Part shown: piece by piece, positions 1 to 7,469 of the stretch
How the letters are laid out: every line of letters starts with the position of its first letter
Numbering within the stretch: position 1 is the first letter of the stretch
Source of the DNA: Marinitoga aeolica
GTDB taxonomy: Bacteria; Thermotogota; Thermotogae; Petrotogales; Petrotogaceae
Reading direction: 5' to 3'
Length of the DNA stretch: 64,000 nt
NCBI RefSeq assembly: GCF_029910535.1
Contig: NZ_CP069362.1
Location: 248,001-312,000, forward strand
The notes under the pieces: generated by a model
What the model was told of the DNA's origin: nothing
What the model saw: the letters and a program-made list of their open reading frames with translations, nothing else
The model's database searches: none
Position numbers and translations under genes: made by a program

Positions 1-1020
1 ATTTGCAATCCCTTTTTCATTTGTATAATTTGATAGATTTTCTTCAGTAAATAAGTCATACATCATCACACCTAATGTATATATATCTGCTCTTCCATCA
101 AAAGGTAAATTCCTATCTTTTATTTCTGGCGCCATATAACCTGGTGTTCCAACTCCTCTGTTTATAAATTTTCCATTAGGATTTATTATAGCAACTCCTC
201 CTAAATCTATTAATGTAAATGTGTTATTAGGGCTTGCTATTATATTGTCTGGTTTTAAATCTTGATATACAAATTTTGCTCCTTTGCTATTTCCTTTATG
301 CATATCTTTGAATGTTTTTAATAATTGTTTGGCTAATTTTAATACGAACATTTGCCAATAAGGAGATTCCCTATCTATATTGTTATTTTTTATATAATCA
401 GATATAGTATCTCCATCAATATATTGCATTACAATATATGGTTCATCATATGCTAGTTCATTTAAAAATTGTTTTCCAGGAATAATTTTTCCGTCAGGCC
501 AGTTTATTGTTGGTGCGTACCCTTTTACGTAATTACATAGTACAGGTATATTTGGAATATTCATTTTTTTTAATGCTAATAATATAGCTTTTTCTATTTC
601 AATATCTTTTCTTCTTTTTTCTATTATTTCCTTACTATCTAAATTCGTTCTTTTTATTTTGTTTTTATAATTATTAGATTTTATTAATACTTTTCTACCA
701 AATAAAACTTTATCTTCAGCTATTAATATCAATCCAAATCCGCTATTTGCACTTAATATATCTTGAACAATATATCTACCAGAAATCTCAGCAGGAACTA
801 AAAATTCTTTTCCATTTTTTATTATTTTTAATACATTTTCAGCTACTTGTTCTTTTTTGTTTTCATTAACATTCTCATTGAATTCTTGATTATTTTCATT
901 AATATTTGTTGTTATTACATTGTTATTTTTTTCTGATTCTCTTTCATTATTTTCTATAACTTTTTTTTCGTTATTCATTACTGATTTATTATAATTTAAT
1001 AGTTTTTTCAAAAATTCCAC
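1..1020 (-). CDS. Ser/Thr protein kinase, C-terminal part beyond window
   Basis: This reading frame stays open from a GTG at 1020 to the window edge (340 codons), so the C terminus is missing. The GTG follows GGAGGTGATTAA. The first 60 residues are Asn/Glu-rich and low complexity. A eukaryote-like (Hanks) kinase domain then follows: Gly-rich loop near 90-97, candidate ATP lysine K114 (VLIK), catalytic loop YQDLKPDN (252-259, with Y in place of H), metal-binding DLG (272-274) and MAPE (296-299). The catalytic Asp, Asn and DLG Asp are all present, so it should be active and should phosphorylate Ser/Thr with ATP. It starts 11 bp after the CARF gene and is probably translated from the same transcript, which suggests a signalling or effector role tied to the type III CRISPR system. 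The kinase call is firm; the role is inferred. Confidence 0.9.
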   Translation of the reverse strand, partial: MEFLKKLLNYNKSVMNNEKKVIENNERESEKNNNVITTNINENNQEFNENVNENKKEQVAENVLKIIKNGKEFLVPAEISGRYIVQDILSANSGFGLILIAEDKVLFGRKVLIKSNNYKNKIKRTNLDSKEIIEKRRKDIEIEKAILLALKKMNIPNIPVLCNYVKGYAPTINWPDGKIIPGKQFLNELAYDEPYIVMQYIDGDTISDYIKNNNIDRESPYWQMFVLKLAKQLLKTFKDMHKGNSKGAKFVYQDLKPDNIIASPNNTFTLIDLGGVAIINPNGKFINRGVGTPGYMAPEIKDRNLPFDGRADIYTLGVMMYDLFTEENLSNYTNEKGIAN

Positions 1021-1031
1021 TTAATCACCTC

Positions 1032-1454
1032 CTATTTTACTTCTATCCATTCTCCTATTACATATGGATTCTCTTTTTGTTGAAATATATCTCTTTTATC
1101 TACTGCAAAAAAGCTTTTATTTTTCACATTAACTATTTCCTTTATTTTTCCAATTACGTATTGTAAAAATGATGTTCCACCACTTAAATTAAAATATATT
1201 TCTTCAGCATCATTTAAATATTTTTCTACATTTTTTATTTTTTCATCAATTTCTTCAAATCCATAAAAAGGATTATTAAATTTTATTACTTTTATATTTT
1301 TTAAATTAAAATCTGATTTTTCAGCAATTTCACTTATTTTTTCTGCACCTTTTTCTGATGTAACAATAATACATAGATCTGGATTTGTGCTTTTTAAAGC
1401 TGTATAAACAACTCCTGGTGATGTGCCTAATGGTGTAATTAAAATTTTACTCAT
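1032..1454 (-). CDS. Stand-alone CARF-domain protein (cOA sensor or ring nuclease)
   Basis: The 140-residue protein is essentially one Rossmann-like CARF domain. It opens with a beta strand and loop (ILITPLGTSPG, 4-14) and has the second ligand loop NLSGGTSF at 89-96. CARF domains bind cyclic oligoadenylates made by Cas10. No HEPN, nuclease or wHTH domain is fused to it. Proteins of this shape are either ring nucleases that degrade cOA (Crn1-like) or sensors acting through a partner. The adjoining kinase gene starts 11 bp downstream. The start is ATG with GAGGAGG upstream, and a copy of the island's boundary element sits between it and the preceding cas2. The family is confident; whether it cleaves cOA or regulates the kinase cannot be told from sequence. 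Confidence 0.82.
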   Translation of the reverse strand: MSKILITPLGTSPGVVYTALKSTNPDLCIIVTSEKGAEKISEIAEKSDFNLKNIKVIKFNNPFYGFEEIDEKIKNVEKYLNDAEEIYFNLSGGTSFLQYVIGKIKEIVNVKNKSFFAVDKRDIFQQKENPYVIGEWIEVK

Positions 1455-1475
1455 ACTCTAGCCTCCTCTTTAATT

Positions 1476-1500
1476 TTTCAAATTATTACTAGACATTTAT
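1476..1500 (-). repeat. Island boundary element, copy 1
   Basis: Read on the minus strand it is AAATGTCT, two variable bases, then TAATAATTTGAAA. It overlaps the stop codon of the upstream cas2 and leads into the ribosome-binding site of the CARF gene. Confidence 0.8.
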
Positions 1501-1772
1501 TTAATTATTAATCCTTCAAATTTTGTTTTTACTACTCCAAAATCAAGTCTTATAAAGTTTTCTTTTGAATTGAATATATAAAATATAATATTATCTTCTT
1601 CTTTCTTTATAATTTTGTATAAATCCCTTTTTAATTTTTTGAAATTACCCTGAGTTATATATCCTTCAAATGTTGAATTTTGCTGCCAAATTAAATATTT
1701 TTTCATAATTTTATGTATTTTACCTACTCTTTCTTCGTTAACATCATATACACTTATTAAATACATACTCAT
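1497..1772 (-). CDS. cas2: Cas2 (second, divergent copy)
   Basis: This 91-residue protein has the Cas2 ferredoxin-like layout: strand and metal-binding Asp in ISVYDVN (6-12), a helix, the conserved WQQNSTFEG stretch, and a C-terminal strand pair. Cas2 dimers bridge two Cas1 dimers in the spacer-integration complex. The gene overlaps the end of cas1 by 4 bp, so the two are translationally coupled. It differs clearly from the other cas2 at 2774-3040, so this single cas1 is flanked by two cas2 paralogues. The C-terminal portion is less conserved than in the other copy. Confidence 0.9.
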   Translation of the reverse strand: MSMYLISVYDVNEERVGKIHKIMKKYLIWQQNSTFEGYITQGNFKKLKRDLYKIIKKEEDNIIFYIFNSKENFIRLDFGVVKTKFEGLIIK

Positions 1773-2761
1773 AATTTATATGGTTTATATTCCTCCTCTC
1801 CTTTTAAATGTTTTATTAGTTTATAACATTCATATCTAATTAAATTTTTGTATGATATTTTTTGATCTTTATATAATGTAATTTTTGTTTCTAATCTTTT
1901 TTCTATTTCTTCTATTAATTTAATTTGACCAGTTTTTGATAAATAAACACCTTCATTTACTGGAGTAAAATCTTCATCTTTTTTTATTATATTTTTATTT
2001 ATCAAAGTTATAATACTTCTATCCACAATAATTGGTTTAAAAATTTCTGATACATCTAAATTTAGTGAGAATTTTCGCATATTTGGTTCATGTAAAAAAG
2101 AAATTCTAGGTTCTAAAGATGTTTGATATATTTCAGCTAATGTAATATTGTATAATATGACATTTCCAAAACTTATCATTGCGTTTATCTCATCTTTAGG
2201 TGGTTTTTTCGTTCTTTGTTCAAAGGTGAAATTGTTTTTATTTAAGATAATACCTAACCCTTTATAATAATTTTTTCGAATATTTCCTTCTATTGCCATT
2301 ACTGCATTTACATTATTTTGTGAATCAACTGTTTTCTGTAATGATCTCATTAAATTTATTATTTTTTCTAAATCATTATAATTTTTCTTGTAATTTTCCA
2401 AAACTCTTATCATATTTTCTGATGAACCTTCAACAAACTTTTTAGCCACTTTTAATCTTTTATCTTTGTTTATGTAATTTTCATATTGTTTAATCATTGT
2501 TAAGCCTATTTTATTCATTTCTCTAGGATAAAATGCACCTATATAATTTCCATAATAATCATAAAAATACGCGGGTATTTCTTCCTTTGCAAAAAAATGC
2601 AATAATCTTTTGTTTAAAGTAACTTCAGAAAAGAACATTAAAGATGATATGTTTTTTAAAGGAATATGTAATGAATTTTTATTTTTATCTTTTGGTTCTA
2701 TATATAATGTACTATCCTTTCTTTTTAATTCGCCGTCTAAAAATACATAAATAGTATCCAT
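1769..2761 (-). CDS. cas1: Cas1 CRISPR integrase
   Basis: At 330 residues it has normal Cas1 length. The N-terminal beta domain is followed by the helical catalytic domain with the metal ligands E158 (AIEGN), H224 (FLHEP) and E239 (DVSEIFKP). Cas1 inserts new spacers at the leader end of the array. The protein is not fused to a reverse transcriptase, Cas4 or Cas6, and none of those adaptation partners is encoded beside it. It lies between two cas2 genes, with a 12-bp gap upstream and a 4-bp overlap downstream. The array it probably serves begins 9 kb away on the same strand. Confidence 0.97.
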   Translation of the reverse strand: MDTIYVFLDGELKRKDSTLYIEPKDKNKNSLHIPLKNISSLMFFSEVTLNKRLLHFFAKEEIPAYFYDYYGNYIGAFYPREMNKIGLTMIKQYENYINKDKRLKVAKKFVEGSSENMIRVLENYKKNYNDLEKIINLMRSLQKTVDSQNNVNAVMAIEGNIRKNYYKGLGIILNKNNFTFEQRTKKPPKDEINAMISFGNVILYNITLAEIYQTSLEPRISFLHEPNMRKFSLNLDVSEIFKPIIVDRSIITLINKNIIKKDEDFTPVNEGVYLSKTGQIKLIEEIEKRLETKITLYKDQKISYKNLIRYECYKLIKHLKGEEEYKPYKL

Positions 2762-2773
2762 TCTTCACCCCCT

Positions 2774-3040
2774 TTATACAATTATATTTGATGTTTTACC
2801 TTTTGATTCTCCTAATATATAGGTTCTGGGTTTCATAGAATTTTTCATTATATACCAGTATATTGTGTCTACATTTTTATCCAATATTTTTTCTACAGAA
2901 TCTTTTAATATTTTAAAATCTTTTTCGGTAATCTCTCCTTCTAAAACAGAGTTTTGAATCCAATTTAAGTATTTTCTCGACTTTTTCAATACCTTTGCAA
3001 CCTTTTTTGGATTTACATCATATACCATAATTACATACAT
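2774..3040 (-). CDS. cas2: Cas2
   Basis: The 88-residue protein is a canonical Cas2. It has the metal-binding Asp in IMVYDVN (4-10) and the well-conserved WIQNSVLEGEIT stretch, followed by the final strand and a short tail. It starts with ATG 9 bp after the small gene at 3050-3301 and ends 12 bp before cas1, forming one operon with them. It is closer to the family consensus than the cas2 downstream of cas1, and so is the better candidate for the structural partner in integration. Confidence 0.95.
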   Translation of the reverse strand: MYVIMVYDVNPKKVAKVLKKSRKYLNWIQNSVLEGEITEKDFKILKDSVEKILDKNVDTIYWYIMKNSMKPRTYILGESKGKTSNIIV

Positions 3041-3049
3041 CTTTTCCCC

Positions 3050-3301
3050 TCATTTAGAATAAATCTTAAAATTGGCATTTTTAAAGATATCAATAACTAT
3101 ATTATCTTTAGCAAAAACATAAACATTTCTATATTTTTCTAGTACTTTATTGTTTTCTATTTTTCTTTTTGGTATATAAAAAATTGTTGCCCCTCTTTTT
3201 CCTTTAGCTTTTCTTCCATATCTCATAATAATAAAAGCATCATTTTCTCTTAAACCATATTTTGATACTTTTCTTCTTACATTTTCTGATATTTTAATCA
3301 A
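3050..3301 (-). CDS. Small basic protein leading the cas2-cas1-cas2 operon
   Basis: An 83-residue, strongly basic protein of unknown family. It starts at TTG with GGGGTGA just upstream, directly after boundary element copy 2, and is the first gene of the adaptation operon. The layout is a short helix (ENVRRKVSKYGLRENDAFII), a Lys/Arg-rich loop (RYGRKAKGKRG) and two or three beta strands ending in VYVFAKDNIVIDIFK. That pattern is loosely like the DUF4258 or RelE-type small RNase folds, but no catalytic residues can be assigned with confidence. Its position suggests a role in spacer acquisition or a small nucleic-acid-binding toxin. Confidence 0.6.
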   Translation of the reverse strand: MIKISENVRRKVSKYGLRENDAFIIMRYGRKAKGKRGATIFYIPKRKIENNKVLEKYRNVYVFAKDNIVIDIFKNANFKIYSK

Positions 3302-3312
3302 GATATCACCCC

Positions 3313-3337
3313 TTTCAAATTATTAATAGACATTTAA
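3313..3337 (-). repeat. Island boundary element, copy 2
   Basis: The same minus-strand motif as copy 1. It begins at the TAA stop of the membrane-protein gene and runs into the ribosome-binding site of the 83-residue gene. Confidence 0.8.
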
Positions 3338-4140
3338 TTATTATCTTTCTTTTTTATTCCAAAAATCCCTGCAATTAATCCATTTGTTGCAAATAATCTT
3401 TTATGAAAACTCATACTTTTACCTCTAATACCAGAATATGGTTTTACTCTTCCACCAAAAATATTTGCATCCTTAAAAAAATGTAATGAAAGGCCTATCC
3501 AGGCACCATTTACTAATACATCTTCTCTTAAAGAAAGGTTATATATTGTTTTCCAAAATATATTACTAGGTAAATAACCATATTCTTTTGATTTTTGAAC
3601 TAGTTTTAATATAAATCTTAAAGAGAATTCCAAAATAAATCCTATAATAATTGAATGAAAAAATATGTTTCTATGACCACCTATGCCAAAAAGTTTTATA
3701 TCTAAATCGGGCACCCCGCCTTCTAAATCTACTCCACCAGCTGTTATTAATGTCATTAATGAAAATAATAATACATTTACTATTTTTCCTTTTTTTTCTT
3801 TAAAAGTTAAATTATTAAACTCTGTATATTTTTCTTGAATAATCTTTTTTGATTCTGATAAAATATTTTTTGGAATATACAATAATTTTTTAAATTTAAA
3901 TTTTTTTATATCTTCTATTTTTATGCTTTTTAAAAACTCACTCGTTGATTTTATTACTTTTGGAATTGATTTTATTATTTTTATTAATTGATGACCTTTA
4001 TTAGTAAATGTAAAATAAATACTTTCTTTAAAAGAATCTATAAGTATTTCATTAAAATCTGATTCTTTCAAATTATTAATCATTAAAATGAGATCTTCTT
4101 TGATTTCTAAATTAGACATATAGTTTTTCATATATCCCAA
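3334..4140 (-). CDS. Membrane protein with a His/Asp-rich DUF457-like core
   Basis: The 268-residue protein has a soluble, Lys-rich N-terminal half (1-120) and two or three hydrophobic segments in the C-terminal half (near 122-140 and 160-180). Between them lies a loop with conserved-looking polar residues: GGVDLEGGVPDLDI, then GIGGHRNIFFHS, and later LHFFKDANIFGG. The HRxxxHS pattern and the acidic run recall the DUF457/YdjM membrane-bound metal-dependent hydrolases, but the match is only by eye. It starts at TTG, with GGAGGGGG placed correctly for TTG and too far from the ATG three codons on. It forms its own cassette between boundary elements 2 and 3. Membrane proteins are frequent companions of type III systems, so a cOA-linked membrane role is possible but unproven. 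Confidence 0.65.
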   Translation of the reverse strand: MGYMKNYMSNLEIKEDLILMINNLKESDFNEILIDSFKESIYFTFTNKGHQLIKIIKSIPKVIKSTSEFLKSIKIEDIKKFKFKKLLYIPKNILSESKKIIQEKYTEFNNLTFKEKKGKIVNVLLFSLMTLITAGGVDLEGGVPDLDIKLFGIGGHRNIFFHSIIIGFILEFSLRFILKLVQKSKEYGYLPSNIFWKTIYNLSLREDVLVNGAWIGLSLHFFKDANIFGGRVKPYSGIRGKSMSFHKRLFATNGLIAGIFGIKKKDNN

Positions 4141-4166
4141 AACACCCCCTCCTTTGAGAATTATTT

Positions 4167-4192
4167 TTTCAAATTATAATTAGACATTTAAA
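4167..4192 (-). repeat. Island boundary element, copy 3
   Basis: The minus-strand motif lies between the terminator of the CARF-HD gene and the membrane-protein gene. It has one internal difference (TTATAATTTGAAA). Confidence 0.75.
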
Positions 4193-4205
4193 ATAGCAAT
4201 ATAAA

Positions 4206-4229
4206 AAATAGCACCCTAAGGTGCTATTT
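4206..4229 (-). terminator. Intrinsic terminator after the CARF-HD gene
   Basis: A perfect 10-bp stem (AAATAGCACC/GGTGCTATTT) with a 4-nt loop is followed on the minus strand by a T run. It overlaps the stop codon of the gene ending at 4228. Confidence 0.9.
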
Positions 4230-6642
4230 AATAACTTATAATAACTTCTTTTATATTAATATCTTTTGCTAAGTTCGAATTATTAAATTCATCAATAATA
4301 TCTTTTTTTATTTTATCTAATGTAGAATTATCGATTTCTGAAACTTCTATATTTTTTATTAATTTAATATGCAATTTCTTATTATTATCTTTATTTGAAT
4401 ATTCCAACCATTCTGGAATAACTGCTGAAACAGATTTATGTTTATTAAAGTGTCCAAATTGTCTAGCTTTAAATGCTATTTTATCTATTAATTCAAACAT
4501 ATTATTCATATTATCAATATTTTCATATACATAACCTTCTAATTTTTCAGCTTCTTTTTCAACTAATTTCATATCATCAATAAGTTCTTTTTCGTTATTT
4601 ATTTTAGTATGTTTTGATAACTTATCTTTTATTATATTTATTGAATTATAATAATTATCATTTATTTCATAATTGCTTTTTAATTTATCAATCAAATAAA
4701 TGATTTCATTTTTAGTTCTTTCTATCCTGTTTTTATGATAATTTTCTGTAACTACTCTATCAGCTTGTACATCTGTTCCATCAATGAACTTTAACCATTT
4801 TGCTAAATACATTGTTATTCTTTTTAATAATTCATCATCTGGATTAAACACATCTTCTAATTTTCTTATATCTAAATTCATTATTTCTGCAAATTTTTTA
4901 TTATTTGACTCTCTATCAACTCCCAAATATCCTCTATGATATTTACATATCATCTTTATAGAAGAAACGACTTCTAATGTTTTATCTATAAAAATTTTTC
5001 TTAATGATATACCTTCAAAATCATTTTCTATAGCTAATACATCATAATTATAATCTTCAATTAATTGTACCGTTAATTCATTATGCAAATCCCTTACTAA
5101 TGAAGGTAATGAATCTAAATAGAATTTATTTCCATTCCTATCTTTAAATATAGGGTACGTATGTCCTAAATCATGAACATTAATTGATACACCCAATAAA
5201 AAGTAAATTAAATCCTTATAAGTTATATTTTTTGTATATTCTCTATTTAATTCTTCTTCATTAAATGGTTTTAAAAATTCTTCTTCTCCTATTGTATTAA
5301 TTAAATTAACTGTGAATTCCATTAACCTTTTACTATGTCTTTGTGAATGTTCTACTGTTTCCGGTATTTGATCTCCTATCCACATTTGTGACCATTTTTT
5401 TATTATTCCATATTTCAAATAATTTTTTAAATCTTCATTTTCTATTAAATCAAAATATCGTTCTCCATAGCCAAAAGGCATTTCTCTTTTTTCTTTAAAG
5501 CTATTAATTATTTCTCCAATAGGATAAAAAGGTAATATTTCATTATCTCTTATATTTAATATTTCATATAATTCTTTTGGTATATCAATTATTTCTTCAA
5601 AATTTGTATTATTATATGACTTGAAAATAGCATTTAATTCATCGATATAATTATAATCCCAATCTATTCCAAAAGCTGGAATTTTCACTATATCAAATTG
5701 TCTTTCATATTTATAATAAAAACTTTTTCTATCAAATAATGCATATAATGCCATTATTACACCAATATACTTTATTCCTGGAGCTATATCAATTATTACT
5801 TCTTTTTCTTTTTTGAATATCTCATCCAAATACTCCCATATTTCATTTAAAGTATTTTTTGATGTTTCTATATTTTCAGTATCAAAATAAATTTTTCTAT
5901 ACTCAACATCTATTCCAAAAAATTTTTGAATTGCATATTTTAAATAATAATATATTTTATTTAATTCATTTTCATACTCTAAACCTAATTCTTCTACTTC
6001 TTCTTTTGTTATATTATTGAAAGGATAATATATGAATAATATGACTTTTTTTATATTAAATCCCTTATTTTTTAATATTTGAAGTGTTTGAAGTTCTGGA
6101 GATCTATCTATATTTTGGAAAGTAAGATCTTTTAAAAAATCCAATTCCGTTTTATTTATTTTTTTTGATTCCCTATTAATATAATTTTCAAAAGCAATTC
6201 CTACAGGCATAACTACAGTAATATCACCTATTAATTTATTTTCAATAAAATCTATTAGTTCTTTTATTGATTTCATTCCTTCTTTTTTTAGATTTTTAGC
6301 TATATTTTTATTCTTATATTTCAACATTTCTTTTTCGTTTAATTTTTTGAAAGAGTAAATGCCATATTCTTCTAAAGATTCAAAATTGACTTTTTTAGAT
6401 TTTTCTTCAACTTCTAATATATGTTTTTCTTTTTTATCATATTCTAATAAATCTTTTATTTCAAAATATTCATCTAATACTATTTCAGGATCTTTTTTGT
6501 ATATATGCCTTATCTTTAATACTACTGGAGAATCATATAATTTGTGTATATCCTCTTTTTCTGGTAAAAACGTTTTTTCTTCCTCAATTCGTACTTCTGG
6601 ATTAGCTGTTTTTTCTTTAATTGTTTTAGTCCATCTTTTCAT
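4228..6642 (-). CDS. CARF-HD protein with the C-terminal part of a CYTH domain
   Basis: The 804-residue protein has three parts. Residues 1-95 look like the last strands of a CYTH (triphosphate tunnel) domain: RWTKTIKEK, VRIEEEKTF, VLKIRHIYK, ILEVEEKS; the missing first part lies in the ORF just upstream. Residues 138-345 form a CARF-like domain (ITVVMPVGIAFENY, KKVILFIYYPF, EVIIDIAPGIKYIGVIMALYA). Residues 425-630 form an HD-type phosphohydrolase domain with H432, H490-D491 (VHDLGH), H569 (KYHRG) and D621/D624. The rest is helical. HD and CYTH domains both act on phosphorylated nucleotides, so the likely picture is a cOA-gated nucleotide or RNA hydrolase. The ATG at 6642 has only a weak ribosome-binding site, which favours translation continuing from the upstream ORF. 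A terminator follows at once. Confidence 0.8.
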   Translation of the reverse strand: MKRWTKTIKEKTANPEVRIEEEKTFLPEKEDIHKLYDSPVVLKIRHIYKKDPEIVLDEYFEIKDLLEYDKKEKHILEVEEKSKKVNFESLEEYGIYSFKKLNEKEMLKYKNKNIAKNLKKEGMKSIKELIDFIENKLIGDITVVMPVGIAFENYINRESKKINKTELDFLKDLTFQNIDRSPELQTLQILKNKGFNIKKVILFIYYPFNNITKEEVEELGLEYENELNKIYYYLKYAIQKFFGIDVEYRKIYFDTENIETSKNTLNEIWEYLDEIFKKEKEVIIDIAPGIKYIGVIMALYALFDRKSFYYKYERQFDIVKIPAFGIDWDYNYIDELNAIFKSYNNTNFEEIIDIPKELYEILNIRDNEILPFYPIGEIINSFKEKREMPFGYGERYFDLIENEDLKNYLKYGIIKKWSQMWIGDQIPETVEHSQRHSKRLMEFTVNLINTIGEEEFLKPFNEEELNREYTKNITYKDLIYFLLGVSINVHDLGHTYPIFKDRNGNKFYLDSLPSLVRDLHNELTVQLIEDYNYDVLAIENDFEGISLRKIFIDKTLEVVSSIKMICKYHRGYLGVDRESNNKKFAEIMNLDIRKLEDVFNPDDELLKRITMYLAKWLKFIDGTDVQADRVVTENYHKNRIERTKNEIIYLIDKLKSNYEINDNYYNSINIIKDKLSKHTKINNEKELIDDMKLVEKEAEKLEGYVYENIDNMNNMFELIDKIAFKARQFGHFNKHKSVSAVIPEWLEYSNKDNNKKLHIKLIKNIEVSEIDNSTLDKIKKDIIDEFNNSNLAKDINIKEVIISY

Positions 6643-6662
6643 TATTCCAGTTCTTTGAGGAA

Positions 6663-6803
6663 TTAATTCAAGCTAATTCTTTCTTCCTTATTTTCATCAC
6701 TTTTTAAATACCATTGTATAATTCCTATTTTTTTTGAGTTCTCTTTTATTTTACTAATTTCAGTTTCATCTGTAATAAAATATTTCCACTCTTTTTCTAG
6801 CAT
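6663..6803 (-). CDS. N-terminal CYTH fragment, one frame off the CARF-HD gene
   Basis: A 46-codon ORF starting at ATG 6803, with GGAGGGAGG in front of it. The product begins MLEKEWKYF, which contains the CYTH signature ExExK (E3, E5, K7), and continues with IGIIQWYLKS and EERISL, which match the next two CYTH strands. It stops at 6663, while the CYTH strands that should follow are at the start of the 804-residue protein in the -1 frame. A single -1 shift near 6663-6670 would give one continuous CYTH-CARF-HD protein of about 850 residues. This could be a real frameshift, a sequencing error, or programmed frameshifting; no classical slippery heptamer is visible at the site. Confidence 0.65.
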   Translation of the reverse strand: MLEKEWKYFITDETEISKIKENSKKIGIIQWYLKSDENKEERISLN

Positions 6804-6832
6804 AATATCCTCCCTCCATTTTAAATGCTTTA

Positions 6833-7453
6833 TTAAAAATATTTATTTAATAGATATTTATATCTCTTTTTACCTACACCTTTTATTTTCATTATTTCTC
6901 TAAATCTATTTATTTTTATATTGCTTCCAAATAATGGATTAGTTTTAATAATATTTGCATCAGAAAGTTCATATAATGCATTTTCAATACCTGTTTTTTC
7001 TTTTTCGCCAGCTTGAAAATCAAGACAAATTATAATTTCAGCATCTAAATCAAAAAGTTTTTCTACAATTTCTTTTTCCACAATTCTCCAATTTAATCCA
7101 CCAAGTCCTGAACCTAGCATAGGTAATGCTATTTTTTTTATTTTATTTTTTATAATATATTCTTTTAAATCTATTAAACCACTACTAATCCATTCTATTT
7201 TTGAAGGATACTTGTAATCATCTTTGGTAGGAAAATTAGCAATGATTTCTTTGTCTTCCCAAAACCATATTTTACCAGGTTTTATTTCTTTTTTTAAACA
7301 TTTTTCTTTATATTCCTTTTCCATTTCTGGATATCTTAAAGCAAATTCAAAAGCTAAACCTTTTCCCATATATCCCTTTGTGTTTATTGTATTTACTAGA
7401 ATATCTACATCATTTTTAAATTCAAATAATGAAAATGGACTTAGTCTTATCAA
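6833..7453 (-). CDS. darG: Macro-domain protein, DarG-like antitoxin
   Basis: The protein is a macro domain: VDILVNTINTKGYMGKGLAFEFALRYP is the ADP-ribose-binding region, and LPMLGSGLGGLNW is the phosphate loop. DarG removes the ADP-ribose that DarT puts on thymidine in DNA. The frame opens at an ATG at 7483, but the well-placed AAGGAGAG points to the TTG at 7453 as the start, giving 206 residues directly behind darT. The C-terminal 20 residues (IKGVGKKRYKYLL) resemble a helix-hairpin-helix DNA-binding motif. It is shorter than typical DarG, which carries an additional DarT-neutralising domain. The pairing with DarT makes the call firm. Confidence 0.88.
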   Translation of the reverse strand: MIRLSPFSLFEFKNDVDILVNTINTKGYMGKGLAFEFALRYPEMEKEYKEKCLKKEIKPGKIWFWEDKEIIANFPTKDDYKYPSKIEWISSGLIDLKEYIIKNKIKKIALPMLGSGLGGLNWRIVEKEIVEKLFDLDAEIIICLDFQAGEKEKTGIENALYELSDANIIKTNPLFGSNIKINRFREIMKIKGVGKKRYKYLLNKYF

Positions 7454-7469
7454 ATTATCTCTCCTTTCT

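Noticed and set aside
6359-6658. A plus-strand frame of 99 codons
   Set aside because: It is the antisense of the CYTH part of the CARF-HD gene; no start signal or family resemblance.
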